Assembly: GCA_963815045.1 (NCBI GenBank)
Contig: CAWFET010000002.1
Location: 62,001 to 126,000, forward strand
Length of the DNA: 64,000 nucleotides
Origin: DASUPK01 sp963815045
Lineage (GTDB): Bacteria > Actinomycetota > Thermoleophilia > Solirubrobacterales > 70-9
Direction of reading: 5' to 3'
The notes beneath the pieces are model-generated. The model was not told the origin of the DNA. It made no database searches and saw nothing but the letters and a program-made list of their open reading frames with translations. Positions 9,097 through 17,470 of the stretch are shown one piece after another (positions within the stretch are counted from its first letter, which is position 1; each line of letters begins with the position of its first letter). The translations under genes were made by a program, and so were the position numbers.

Positions 9097-11970
9097 ATGA
9101 AGCGTCGCGTAAGCGCTGCGGGGCTCTTCGTCCTTGCGCTGGTGGCCCTCGTCGGTATCGGCTGCGGGGGTTCCAATCGGCAGGACGCCGAGACCATCAA
9201 GGGAAAGCCCGTGACGGCGGGCCGATCGGTGACGCGGAGTGTGGCCTGGATCGAGTCTCACCGCCACCTGGACTCGCGAGTGCCGGTCGCGGGGACGGAT
9301 ACGCCGGCTCCCGATGCGGTCGGGGCCGCGAAGCAGCTCGCCGATCAGAACGTCCGGGAGAAGCCGGAGCCGGGCGAAGAGGGGGGTCCGCCCAAGACCG
9401 CCTCGAGCCGCGCCGTGCCGCTGCAACGAACCGGGCGGTCGGCGATCGACCCCAAGTCCTCGCTGAACGAGGGCACGAGCTTCCTCGGAGCGGACATGAA
9501 CGACGCCGGCTTCATCCCGCCGGACTCCATGGGCTCGGTCGGCCCGACACAGATAGTTGTGGATCTCAACGGGGTGATCCGGGTGTTCGACAAGCAGGGA
9601 AGCCCGCAAGGCCTTGATCTCAAAGACTCGATGTTTTGGAGCACGGAGCTCCGCCCGGGCGCGCAGCCCACTGATCCGGGCGTCGAATACGACCGCAACG
9701 ATCAGCGCTGGATCATCTCCGCGATCGACGTAAAGACCGGCTCGGATACGAACAACCAGATCATGCTTGCGGTCAGCGACGGGCCGACCATCACCAACAA
9801 GACCAGCTTCAGCTTCTATTCGTTCCCTGAGTCGATGCCGCTGGGCGGCACCCACCGGTTTGCGGACTATCCCCAGCTCGGGGTCGACGCCAACGCGGTG
9901 TACATCGGGGTCAACCTGTTCACGTCGAGCACCGGCTCGTTCGTCGGGACGCGCCTCTACGTGATCCGGAAGTCCAGTGTGGAGGCCCCCCCGGGACCAG
10001 CCGTCGTCACCGGGTTCAACCTCCTGTCGAGCGGCATCGGCCAAGGGATGGACAGCCCACAGCCGGCCACCGACATGGACCCGACCGTCGGCGAAGGGTA
10101 TGTGGTCGGCCCCGACAACCAGTTCCTGAGCAGGCTCCACATCGCGCGAATCACCGACCCCGGTGGAGCGCCGTCGCTCACCGACACGGCGCTCACGGTC
10201 CCATCCACCTCGACCCCTCTCGCAGTCCCCGCGCAGGGCACGACCGGAGGCCTGGATCCGCTCGACGACCGCCTCTTCGAGGCGATGGTCGCCCGCGGGC
10301 CGGATGGGAGCGACACCCTCTGGACGGCGCACAACATTCGCGCCACCTCGGCTGGGGCGGGCTCCTCGACCGGGGATCGGGATGCCGCGCGCTGGTACCA
10401 GATCGGCGACCTGAGCTCGAACCCGCCGACGCTGGTTCAGTCAGGGACCCTCTTCGACACCGCCGCCGCGAATCCGCGCTTCTTCTGGATGCCGTCGATC
10501 GCGATGAACGGCCAGGGACACGCCTCCCTCAACACGAGCACGGCCGGCAACGGCCGATTCGCGGAGGTCGCCTCCTCCGCGCACCTGGCCACGGATCCAC
10601 TCGGCACCACCGAGGCCTTCGATCTCACGCAGTCGAGCAACAGCACCTACAACGTCGGCGCGGGTTCGCCGAAGAGATGGGGTGACTACTCACAGACGGT
10701 CGTCGACCCCACCGACGACCAGACGTTCTGGACCTTCCAGGAGTACGCGAACGCACACAATTCATGGGGCGTCCGCGTCATCCAGCTCAAGGCGCCGCCG
10801 CCCGCCACGCCGGCGTCGGCCTCGCCGGACACCGTTCAGCCGGGCGAGGCATCGGTACCGGTGCAGATCACCGGGACCTCGACGGACGGATCCGGGTTCT
10901 TCGACACGACAGATCCCGGGCCGCCGTATCCGGACTTCAACCACATCTCGGCCTCGGTCAGCGGGGGCGTCGTGGTCAACAGCGTCACCTACACGGATCC
11001 GACCCACGTAACCCTTGACGTCGATACCACCGGCGTGACAACTCCCGGCGCGGTGTCGGTGACGATCACCAACCCCGATGGGCAGTCAACCAGCTGCGTC
11101 CCGCTCGTCATCGGCACGGATTCCGAGGCCCCGTCGGCGCCGAACCCGCAGGGCACCACCCCCGGCTCGCCGGGGAACGACACCAGCCCCCTCGTCTTCG
11201 GCTCCAACGCGGAGTGCGGGTCGACGGTGAAGCTCTATACGGACTCGAACTGCACCGATCCCGACAACCTCGTCGCGACGGGCAGCGCCACCGACTTCGC
11301 CTCGCCCGGACTTCCAGTGACGGTCGCACCCAGCTCCACGACGGACTTCTGGGCGACCGCCACCGATGTCGCCAACAACACCTCGGTGTGCTCCCCGTCG
11401 TCCACGACCTATGTCGAGGACTCGGTCCCGCCCCAGGTGAGCGTCACCAGCGGCCCCACCGGGACGACCACGGACACGGCCCCGACCTTCGCGTTCAACG
11501 CAACCGACGCCGTCGGCCCGATCACCTTCCGGTGCTCGATCGACACGGGCACGCCGAGCTTCCGCGCCTGCTCCGGGCCCGGCAACAGCGACACGCCCTC
11601 GAGCCCGCTCGCGGCGGGGGCGCACACGTTCCGGGTAGAGGCAACCGACGGTGCGGGCAACTCGGCGGTCGCCACGCGTTCCTTCACCGTCCAGATCCCG
11701 CAGCCCCCCACCGCGCCGGATACGACGATCACGAAGGGGCCGAAGAAGAAGACCACCAAGCGCCGGCCGAAGTTCAAGTTCACCTCGACGCAGGCAGGGT
11801 CCACCTTCCAGTGCAAGGTGGATAGAGCGAAGTTCGCTCCATGCACGTCTCCGTTCCGCCCACCCAAGAAGCTCAAGCCCGGCAAGCACACCCTCAAGGT
11901 GAAGGCTGTGGGGCCGACCGGCGTCGCCGATTCTTCGCCGGCCGTGCGTAAGTTCAGGGTGCTCCCCTAG
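9097..11970 (+). CDS. large secreted protein, putative lipoprotein with Ig-like domains
   Basis: Exported protein of 957 residues. The signal segment (residues 5-22) ends in GIGC, a weak lipobox, so lipid anchoring is possible but not certain. Residues about 120-570 look like a beta-propeller-type repeat domain (FLGADMNDAGFIPPDSMG, VEYDRNDQRWIISAID, FADYPQLGVDANAVYIG). Ig/IPT-like and Big-type beta domains follow (about 570-860), then a basic PDTTITKGPKKK...RRPKFKF module. That last block is commonly repeated at the ends of Thermoleophilia-type secreted proteins. ATG 9097 has TACACT (9082-9087) 9 nt upstream and no Shine-Dalgarno sequence. Role unknown. Confidence 0.7.
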   Translation: MKRRVSAAGLFVLALVALVGIGCGGSNRQDAETIKGKPVTAGRSVTRSVAWIESHRHLDSRVPVAGTDTPAPDAVGAAKQLADQNVREKPEPGEEGGPPKTASSRAVPLQRTGRSAIDPKSSLNEGTSFLGADMNDAGFIPPDSMGSVGPTQIVVDLNGVIRVFDKQGSPQGLDLKDSMFWSTELRPGAQPTDPGVEYDRNDQRWIISAIDVKTGSDTNNQIMLAVSDGPTITNKTSFSFYSFPESMPLGGTHRFADYPQLGVDANAVYIGVNLFTSSTGSFVGTRLYVIRKSSVEAPPGPAVVTGFNLLSSGIGQGMDSPQPATDMDPTVGEGYVVGPDNQFLSRLHIARITDPGGAPSLTDTALTVPSTSTPLAVPAQGTTGGLDPLDDRLFEAMVARGPDGSDTLWTAHNIRATSAGAGSSTGDRDAARWYQIGDLSSNPPTLVQSGTLFDTAAANPRFFWMPSIAMNGQGHASLNTSTAGNGRFAEVASSAHLATDPLGTTEAFDLTQSSNSTYNVGAGSPKRWGDYSQTVVDPTDDQTFWTFQEYANAHNSWGVRVIQLKAPPPATPASASPDTVQPGEASVPVQITGTSTDGSGFFDTTDPGPPYPDFNHISASVSGGVVVNSVTYTDPTHVTLDVDTTGVTTPGAVSVTITNPDGQSTSCVPLVIGTDSEAPSAPNPQGTTPGSPGNDTSPLVFGSNAECGSTVKLYTDSNCTDPDNLVATGSATDFASPGLPVTVAPSSTTDFWATATDVANNTSVCSPSSTTYVEDSVPPQVSVTSGPTGTTTDTAPTFAFNATDAVGPITFRCSIDTGTPSFRACSGPGNSDTPSSPLAAGAHTFRVEATDGAGNSAVATRSFTVQIPQPPTAPDTTITKGPKKKTTKRRPKFKFTSTQAGSTFQCKVDRAKFAPCTSPFRPPKKLKPGKHTLKVKAVGPTGVADSSPAVRKFRVLP

Positions 11971-12017
11971 GCAATAAAGCGGTGGCGGCGCCGCGCCGGA
12001 GGGGTTAGGCTGCCGCT

Positions 12018-12866
12018 ATCACTCGCCTCGTTCGCATTGTCACGATCGCTGCCGCTGCCCTGGCGCTTGGCGCATCGCCTGCTGCGGCGTCCGTCGTCGT
12101 CGGTCAGGTCGGGACCGCGGGCGGCACCTGTGGTGGCCCCCTCGACCTGATCCAGACCGGTGTGGCGGCCGGCAGCTCCTACACGTTCTCCGAGACCGGC
12201 ACCGTCACGTCCTGGAGCCATAACGCCTTCGTGGCTCCGAGCCAGATGATGACGATGAAGATCTTCCGCAAGGTGAGCGATCCGGACATCTACCAGGTGG
12301 TGGCCCACGACGGTCCGCACCCGATCTCGAGCGGCCTCTTCAACACCTTCCCCGCGAACGTCCACGTGGAGGCGGGGGACCTGCTCGGCCTGAACGCGAA
12401 CCCCGCCGGCTGCGTCTTTCTCGGTACCACCGCGGACACCTTCCTGTCCAGAGGTTCGAGCGATCTCGCCAACGGCCAGGCGGCTCAGTTCAGTCCAGGC
12501 ACCGGCTCGCGTCTGGACATCTCGGCCGTGCTGGAGCCCAGCAATGCGATCACGGTCGGAGCCGCGACTCCGAACAAGAAGAAGGGCACCGCGACGCTCG
12601 ACCTCACCCTCCCAAACCCGGGTGCCCTGACGGCGTCGGGAACTGGCGTACAGGCTTCCTCGGCGGGCGGCGCCAACGCCAGCCGCGCCGTGACCGCCGG
12701 ACCGACACAGGTGCTGATCCAGGCCACCGGCAAGCAGCGCAAGAAGCTGAAGAAGAAGGGCAAGGTGACGCTCTCGGTGGTCATCACCTACACCCCTGAG
12801 AACGGTGCGGCTGCAAACCAGACGGTGCCGGTGAAGCTGCAGAAGAAGGTGAGGAAGAAGAAGTAA
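12018..12866 (+). CDS. secreted protein, paralogue of the 8184 gene, apparent ATC start
   Basis: Exported protein of about 282 residues. The reading frame contains a full signal peptide (RLVRIVTIAAAALALGASP) and is open back to a stop at 12006, but no ATG/GTG/TTG lies before the signal peptide. The codon where the paralogue would start is ATC at 12018. TAGGCT (12006-12011) lies 6 nt upstream, exactly where other genes here place their -10 hexamer. The choices are a genuine ATC start, a point change from ATG, or an internal GTG at 12162 that would discard the export signal. The body repeats paralogue motifs (TVTSWS, KIFRKVSDPDIYQVVAHD) and ends in the same Lys-rich beta module. Confidence 0.65.
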   Translation: MTRLVRIVTIAAAALALGASPAAASVVVGQVGTAGGTCGGPLDLIQTGVAAGSSYTFSETGTVTSWSHNAFVAPSQMMTMKIFRKVSDPDIYQVVAHDGPHPISSGLFNTFPANVHVEAGDLLGLNANPAGCVFLGTTADTFLSRGSSDLANGQAAQFSPGTGSRLDISAVLEPSNAITVGAATPNKKKGTATLDLTLPNPGALTASGTGVQASSAGGANASRAVTAGPTQVLIQATGKQRKKLKKKGKVTLSVVITYTPENGAAANQTVPVKLQKKVRKKK

Positions 12867-12940
12867 TCGGGGCGCCCGGATTTGAACCGGGGACCTCACC
12901 GACCCGAACGGTGCGCGCTACCAGGCTGCGCCACGCCCCG
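12867..12940 (-). tRNA. tRNA-Pro (anticodon CGG)
   Basis: Read on the minus strand, a complete cloverleaf folds: acceptor CGGGGCG/CGCCCCG with discriminator A, D arm GCGC...GCGC, anticodon stem CACCG/CGGTG with loop TTCGGGT (anticodon CGG, reading CCG), and T arm CCGG-TTCAAAT-CCGG. CCA is not encoded. The 3' end at 12867 directly abuts the TAA stop (12864-12866) of the convergent secreted-protein gene with no spacer. Confidence 0.95.
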
Positions 12941-12976
12941 AGGGGCAGAAGGATAGAGGCGCGATAGCGTTGCGGT

Positions 12977-13438
12977 ATGGCCGACAACGCCAAGCTCATC
13001 GAGGGGCTCTACGCCGCGATGAACCGCAAGGACGGCGAGGCGATGGCGAGGCTCTACGCGCCCGACGGCAGGTTCCGCGATCCCGCCTTCGGCGAGCTCA
13101 CCGGCACCGAGGCGGGAGACATGTGGCGAATGCTCACCTCTCGCGCCACCGACCTGAAGGTCGAGCTGGCGGAACACGGGGCCGACGGGGACGAGGGCAC
13201 GGCTCACTGGATCGCGACCTACACCTTCCGGACCGGCCGAGCGGTGGTGAACGACATCCACGCGCGCTTCCGCTTCCGCGACGGGAAGATCACCGACCAC
13301 GAGGACAAGTTCTCCTTCCCCCGCTGGGCCCGTCAGGCGCTGGGGCCGGCCGGGTATGTCCTCGGATACCCGCCGATGAGCCTGCTGGTCCGCCGCCGGG
13401 CCCGCGCGGACCTCGCCGAGTTTCGCGGCGAGAGCTGA
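12977..13438 (+). CDS. SnoaL/NTF2-like protein
   Basis: A 153-residue alpha+beta cone-fold protein: N-terminal helix (LIEGLYAAMNRKDGEAMARLYAPDG), FRDPAFGELTG, and terminal strands (IHARFRFRDGKITDHEDKF). This is the usual pattern of the SnoaL-like polyketide-cyclase/ketosteroid-isomerase superfamily. Substrate unknown. ATG 12977 follows TAGCGT (12965-12970) by 6 nt with no Shine-Dalgarno sequence, suggesting leaderless expression. Its stop directly abuts the stop of the convergent membrane-protein gene. Confidence 0.85.
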   Translation: MADNAKLIEGLYAAMNRKDGEAMARLYAPDGRFRDPAFGELTGTEAGDMWRMLTSRATDLKVELAEHGADGDEGTAHWIATYTFRTGRAVVNDIHARFRFRDGKITDHEDKFSFPRWARQALGPAGYVLGYPPMSLLVRRRARADLAEFRGES

Positions 13439-14161
13439 TCAGTCCTGTGGGGACTCGGGGCTGCTCGGGTCGGGGTGGTTCGAGTTCAGGTGGGGGAGCA
13501 GAAAGCGCACGCCGGCGATCGCCAGAAGGAAGGCAGCGCCGCCGATCCAGAGGATCGGGTCCTCCGCCGAGAAGCCCTCGAGCTTGCTGCCGACGTAGGT
13601 GAAGTAGGCCGTGATCGGCGCGTAACCGACCACCGTCGTCCACAAGAAGCGCCACCTGGGAATCCGCGCCGCTCCGCAGACGTAGCCCATCAGGCTGAAG
13701 GGCATGATCGGGATCAGCCTGACGGCCAGCAGAACGACCACGCCGCCGCGGTGGACCATCCGCTCCATGCGCTGGAAGCGCTCCTCTCCCGCGATCCGGT
13801 AGAGCAGTGGCCGGGCGGCGTGCTTTCCGACCGAATATGCGGCGAGCCCGGAGAGCGTCCAGGCGGCAAGCACGAGGGGGAATCCGACGCCGAAGCCGAA
13901 CACGTAGCCGACGGCCGCGTCCAGGATCTCGGCCGGGTACCAGACGATCACGTGGACCAGGGCGAGCCAGAACACGAGCAGGGCGCCCGCCGCGTTCCCG
14001 TTCAGGTCCTGCCGCACGGCGGCGGTGTCGCCATGGATCGCGTCGCTCATCGCACCGCGTAAAGACGGGATCGCAAAGGCCACGGCGACGCCGAGCAGGA
14101 TCCCCGCCACCGTCACGGCGACGCCGGTCCAGGTACCTCCGCCGGGCGGCCCGCGGTGCAC
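13439..14161 (-). CDS. TVP38/TMEM64 (DedA-like) family membrane protein
   Basis: Integral membrane protein of 240 residues with about five to six hydrophobic segments. The family core is visible: VWYPAEILDAAVGYVFGFGVG, then a polar GEERFQRMERMVHRGG stretch and RLIPIMPFSLMGYVCGAARI. These proteins are linked to lipid scrambling or transport and membrane homeostasis. The GTG start at 14161 has TAATCT (minus strand, 14174-14169) 7 nt upstream, fitting leaderless expression. That hexamer overlaps a possible TAGATT -10 of the divergent superoxide dismutase gene. Confidence 0.85.
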   Translation of the reverse strand: MHRGPPGGGTWTGVAVTVAGILLGVAVAFAIPSLRGAMSDAIHGDTAAVRQDLNGNAAGALLVFWLALVHVIVWYPAEILDAAVGYVFGFGVGFPLVLAAWTLSGLAAYSVGKHAARPLLYRIAGEERFQRMERMVHRGGVVVLLAVRLIPIMPFSLMGYVCGAARIPRWRFLWTTVVGYAPITAYFTYVGSKLEGFSAEDPILWIGGAAFLLAIAGVRFLLPHLNSNHPDPSSPESPQD

Positions 14162-14209
14162 GATGGTTAGATTAGAAGGACACCGTCACCGAGACCCGAA
14201 GGAGGTCAG

Positions 14210-14815
<606 letters not shown>

Positions 14816-14849
14816 CGCGCTAGCCGCAGCGCCACTCGCGCGGGTGGCG

Positions 14850-14904
14850 CCATAGGAGGGACCCACGGGCGCGATTACTGAGCGCCCGTGGGGGGTTCCT
14901 ATGG
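14850..14904. terminator. bidirectional hairpin between sod and the GMC oxidoreductase gene
   Basis: Long inverted repeat: outer arms CCATAGGA (14850-14857) and TCCTATGG (14897-14904), inner arms CCCACGGGCGC (14862-14872) and GCGCCCGTGGG (14882-14892), loop of 9 nt. A smaller GCGCCAC/GTGGCGC hairpin precedes it (about 14830-14850). The TAG stop of the minus-strand oxidoreductase (14901-14899) lies inside the outer arm. There is no U-tract, so it may act as a shared terminator or mRNA 3'-end stabiliser. Confidence 0.7.
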
Positions 14905-16590
14905 CGACAGGACCCGCGCGCCTGGCGCTTCGTGGGCCGCTCGAGCAGCAGACGGGAGTGGTTGAAGGTCGCCGCTCTTCGGCGGTACCTGCGCCATTGC
15001 GTGTTCTGCCAGGGCCGTGATCGTCAGGCTTGGGTTCACTCCGGGGTTCGCTGGGATCGCTGCGCCGTCGCAGACCATCAGGTTCTTGTAGCCGTAGACC
15101 CGATTGCCCGCGTCGACGACTCCGTGCTCGGGGCCGTCGCCGATCACGGCGCCGCCGAGGATGTGGGCCGTGGTCGGGATGTTCAGACTCGACTCCGTGA
15201 TCCCTGACTGGGCGATGCCGCCGGTCCGCTGGGCGAACCACTCCGCGACCCGACCCGCGGCCGGGATGTAGGTCGGGTTGGGCCTCTCGGGGTCCTGTTC
15301 GGTCTGCAGGCGGATGCCTCGCCGCAGCAGCTTGCGCTTCGGCACGAGCCTCATCGCCGCGTCGGTGGTCTGCATGACCAGGAGGATCACCGTGCGACGC
15401 GACCAGCCGAAGGGCCAGAGCAGCCGCAGCGTGCGCAGCGGATGACGGAGCATCGCCCCGACCCACTTGAGCGGCCGCGTGACGCGGGTGCCGGGCCCGG
15501 TCATGACCGTGAACAGCCTGCTCATCAGATCTCCGCCGTGGCCGTAGGTGACGACCTCGATGTGGGTGTCGGGATCGGGATAGATGCTCGAGGTGATCGC
15601 CACGGACTCGGCGAAGTCGCGTTCGTCGTCCGGGGCGGTGACCGCCTGAATCGACTCCGAGTTGCTGCGCACCACATGGCCGACACGATCGCTGAGACGC
15701 GGGAGCGAGCCTCGGTGCCGGCAGTCGGCGAGCAGCTTGTTCGTCCCGAGAGCGCCTGCGGCGACGACCACGCCCCTTGCCGTCAGGGTGCTCGTCCTGC
15801 GGCGGGTCAGCCAGGCGCCGGCGCGACGGCTGGTGACCCGGTATCCGTCGCTTCCATCCTCCGAGCCGATCGGGGCGATCTCGGTCACCTGCCGCTCGGG
15901 GAGGATCTCGACGCCGAGCTTCTCGGCGAACCAGAGGTAGTTCTTCACCAGCGTGTTCTTCGCGCCATGCCGGCAGCCGACCATGCAGCTGCCGCAGCGG
16001 ACGCAGCCGCTTCGCCGCGGTCCCTCACCGGCGAAGAACGGGTCGTCGACCTCGATGCCCGGCTCACCGAAGTACGCGCCGACGCGCGTCGGCTTGAAGG
16101 TGTCGCCCACGCCGATCTCCTCGCCGTACTCGCGCAGGAGGTCGTCCGCCGGCCCCTTGTCCGGATAGGTCGTCACGCCGAGCATGCGCTCGGCGGTGTC
16201 GTAGTGGGGGGTGAGCTCCGGTTCCCAGTCCGCAAGGCCGCCCCATTGGGTGTCCCGGAAGAAGGCCGGCCGCGCTCGGTAGAGGGTGTTGGCGTATCCG
16301 AGGCTGCCGCCGCCCACCCCGGAGCCCGAGACGATGAAGAGGTCCTTGAAGGCGGTCATCCGGAAGATGCCGCGGAGGCCGAGACGGGGCATCCAGAAGT
16401 ACCGGCGGAGGTTCCAGGCCGACTTCGCGAAGTCCTCGTCCCGGTAGCGGCGGCCGCATTCGAGGATCCCGACCCGGTAACCCTTCTCCGCCAGACGGAG
16501 CGCCGAGACCGATCCGCCGAAGCCGGACCCGATGACGATCCAGTCGAAGTCGAAGTTTCCTGACGTTGTGTCAGACACCGTGTCGGACAC
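14899..16590 (-). CDS. GMC-family oxidoreductase, cholesterol-oxidase-like
   Basis: FAD-dependent alcohol/sterol oxidoreductase of 563 residues. The N-terminal dinucleotide-binding motif VIGSGFGGSVSALRLAEKG is followed by an EC-type Glu. A GSGVGGGSLGYANTLYRA flavin loop and a Cys-rich GCVRCGSCMVGCRHGAKNT stretch come next. The C-terminal signature is KNLMVCDGAAIPANPGVNPS. This matches the mycobacterial ChoD-like group more than plant-type GMC enzymes. The start is GTG at 16590 or 16578, both inside palindromic operators shared with the divergent TetR gene. A TAGTGT (minus, 16606-16601) lies 10 nt upstream of 16590. Substrate (sterol or other lipid alcohol) is inferred, not shown. Confidence 0.88.
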   Translation of the reverse strand: MSDTVSDTTSGNFDFDWIVIGSGFGGSVSALRLAEKGYRVGILECGRRYRDEDFAKSAWNLRRYFWMPRLGLRGIFRMTAFKDLFIVSGSGVGGGSLGYANTLYRARPAFFRDTQWGGLADWEPELTPHYDTAERMLGVTTYPDKGPADDLLREYGEEIGVGDTFKPTRVGAYFGEPGIEVDDPFFAGEGPRRSGCVRCGSCMVGCRHGAKNTLVKNYLWFAEKLGVEILPERQVTEIAPIGSEDGSDGYRVTSRRAGAWLTRRRTSTLTARGVVVAAGALGTNKLLADCRHRGSLPRLSDRVGHVVRSNSESIQAVTAPDDERDFAESVAITSSIYPDPDTHIEVVTYGHGGDLMSRLFTVMTGPGTRVTRPLKWVGAMLRHPLRTLRLLWPFGWSRRTVILLVMQTTDAAMRLVPKRKLLRRGIRLQTEQDPERPNPTYIPAAGRVAEWFAQRTGGIAQSGITESSLNIPTTAHILGGAVIGDGPEHGVVDAGNRVYGYKNLMVCDGAAIPANPGVNPSLTITALAEHAMAQVPPKSGDLQPLPSAARAAHEAPGARVLSP

Positions 16591-16603
16591 TATGTCAGAA
16601 ACA
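16568..16603. promoter_or_regulatory. triple operator shared by the TetR and GMC oxidoreductase genes
   Basis: Two perfect palindromes GTGTCAGACAC (16568-16578) and GTGTCGGACAC (16580-16590) lie 12 bp apart, followed by a degenerate third unit TGTCAGAAACA (16593-16603). They cover both possible GTG starts of the oxidoreductase and abut the overlapping -10 hexamers of the two divergent genes (16601-16610). This is the geometry of an autoregulated TetR operator; binding is inferred. Confidence 0.75.
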
Positions 16604-16617
16604 CTAGAATCGGCCGG

Positions 16618-17289
16618 ATGGCGGCGAAGACACGGTCGAAATCCACGCGGAAAAAGACTACCGGGGACACCCCACGGGAGCGTCGTCAGAAGGCCCGCCG
16701 CCGGGTGATCGCGAGCGCCCTGCGGCTCGCCGAGAAGAGCTCCTTCCGGGACCTGACCATCGACGAGATCGCCCGCTCGGCGAACGTCTCGCGGCCGGCC
16801 TTCTACACGCACTTCTCCGACAAGGAGGAGCTGCTGCTGGCCGCCGTGGCGGAGGTCTCGGAGCAGCTCTACGAGATGGCCGACCGGTGGTGGCACGGGG
16901 TGGGCCCGCCGGCGGAGCGCGTCCGGCGCGCGATCGAGGGGGTGGTCTCGGTGTACGCCGGAGAGGCGCTCCTGCTCAGCATTGCGGCCGAGGTCTCGAC
17001 GTACGACGAAGAGGTCCGGGCCCTCTGGTTCGACATCGCCGAACGCTTCATCCAGGCGACCGAGGACCACATCCGATCGGAGCAGGACACGGGCCTGATT
17101 CCCCGCACCCTGGAGCCCCGGTCCACCGCCGAGTCGCTCTTCTGGATGGCCGAGCGCTGCTGCTACGTCTACCTCGGGCGCGGTGAGCGGACGCCCAAGC
17201 AGGTGGTCGACGCCCTGGCTCCTGTGTGGATCGCCGCGCTCTACCCGGGCGTCATCCCGGCTGGGCAGCTCTCTCCTCGCCGAGCTTAA
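16618..17289 (+). CDS. TetR/AcrR family transcriptional regulator
   Basis: A 223-residue repressor-type regulator. The basic N terminus (RSKSTRKK) precedes a TetR helix-turn-helix at about residues 28-75 (LTIDEIARSANVSRPAFYTHFSDKEELL). The all-helical ligand-binding domain follows (WWHGVGPPAERVRRAIEG, AERCCYVYLGRG). ATG 16618 has TAGAAT (16605-16610) 7 nt upstream, fitting a leaderless transcript. Its promoter overlaps that of the oxidoreductase gene, and the palindromes at 16568-16603 are its likely binding sites. It lies just before the mce operon and could also control it. A lipid or acyl-CoA effector is a guess from context. Confidence 0.9.
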   Translation: MAAKTRSKSTRKKTTGDTPRERRQKARRRVIASALRLAEKSSFRDLTIDEIARSANVSRPAFYTHFSDKEELLLAAVAEVSEQLYEMADRWWHGVGPPAERVRRAIEGVVSVYAGEALLLSIAAEVSTYDEEVRALWFDIAERFIQATEDHIRSEQDTGLIPRTLEPRSTAESLFWMAERCCYVYLGRGERTPKQVVDALAPVWIAALYPGVIPAGQLSPRRA

Positions 17290-17332
17290 CGTCAACTCAA
17301 CGGGCGGGACGGGCCCCAAACCGCATGGGAAT

Positions 17333-17398
17333 GGGGAATTCGGCGCCAGGGGCGACGGTTCCCCTTTGACACTCGTCAAACCCCCTTGACAGTATTAG
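17333..17398 (+). promoter_or_regulatory. hairpin, palindrome and candidate promoter upstream of the mce operon
   Basis: The 181-bp gap between the TetR and mce genes holds an inverted repeat GGGGAA (17333-17338)/TTCCCC (17359-17364), possibly a terminator for the TetR gene. Directly after it is the palindrome TTTGACactcGTCAAA (17365-17380), followed by a second TTGACA (17386-17391) and TATTAG (17393-17398). TTGACA hexamers are consensus -35s, but spacing to a -10 is not ideal, so the exact promoter is uncertain. The 16-bp palindrome differs from the GTGTCnGACAC operators upstream. Confidence 0.5.
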
Positions 17399-17470
17399 GT
17401 AGACGGCCGTGGCTGGGACGGGGTGCCCCGGGCACGGAGGGTCGAGATCGACGGGTAGGTAGAGGATCCA

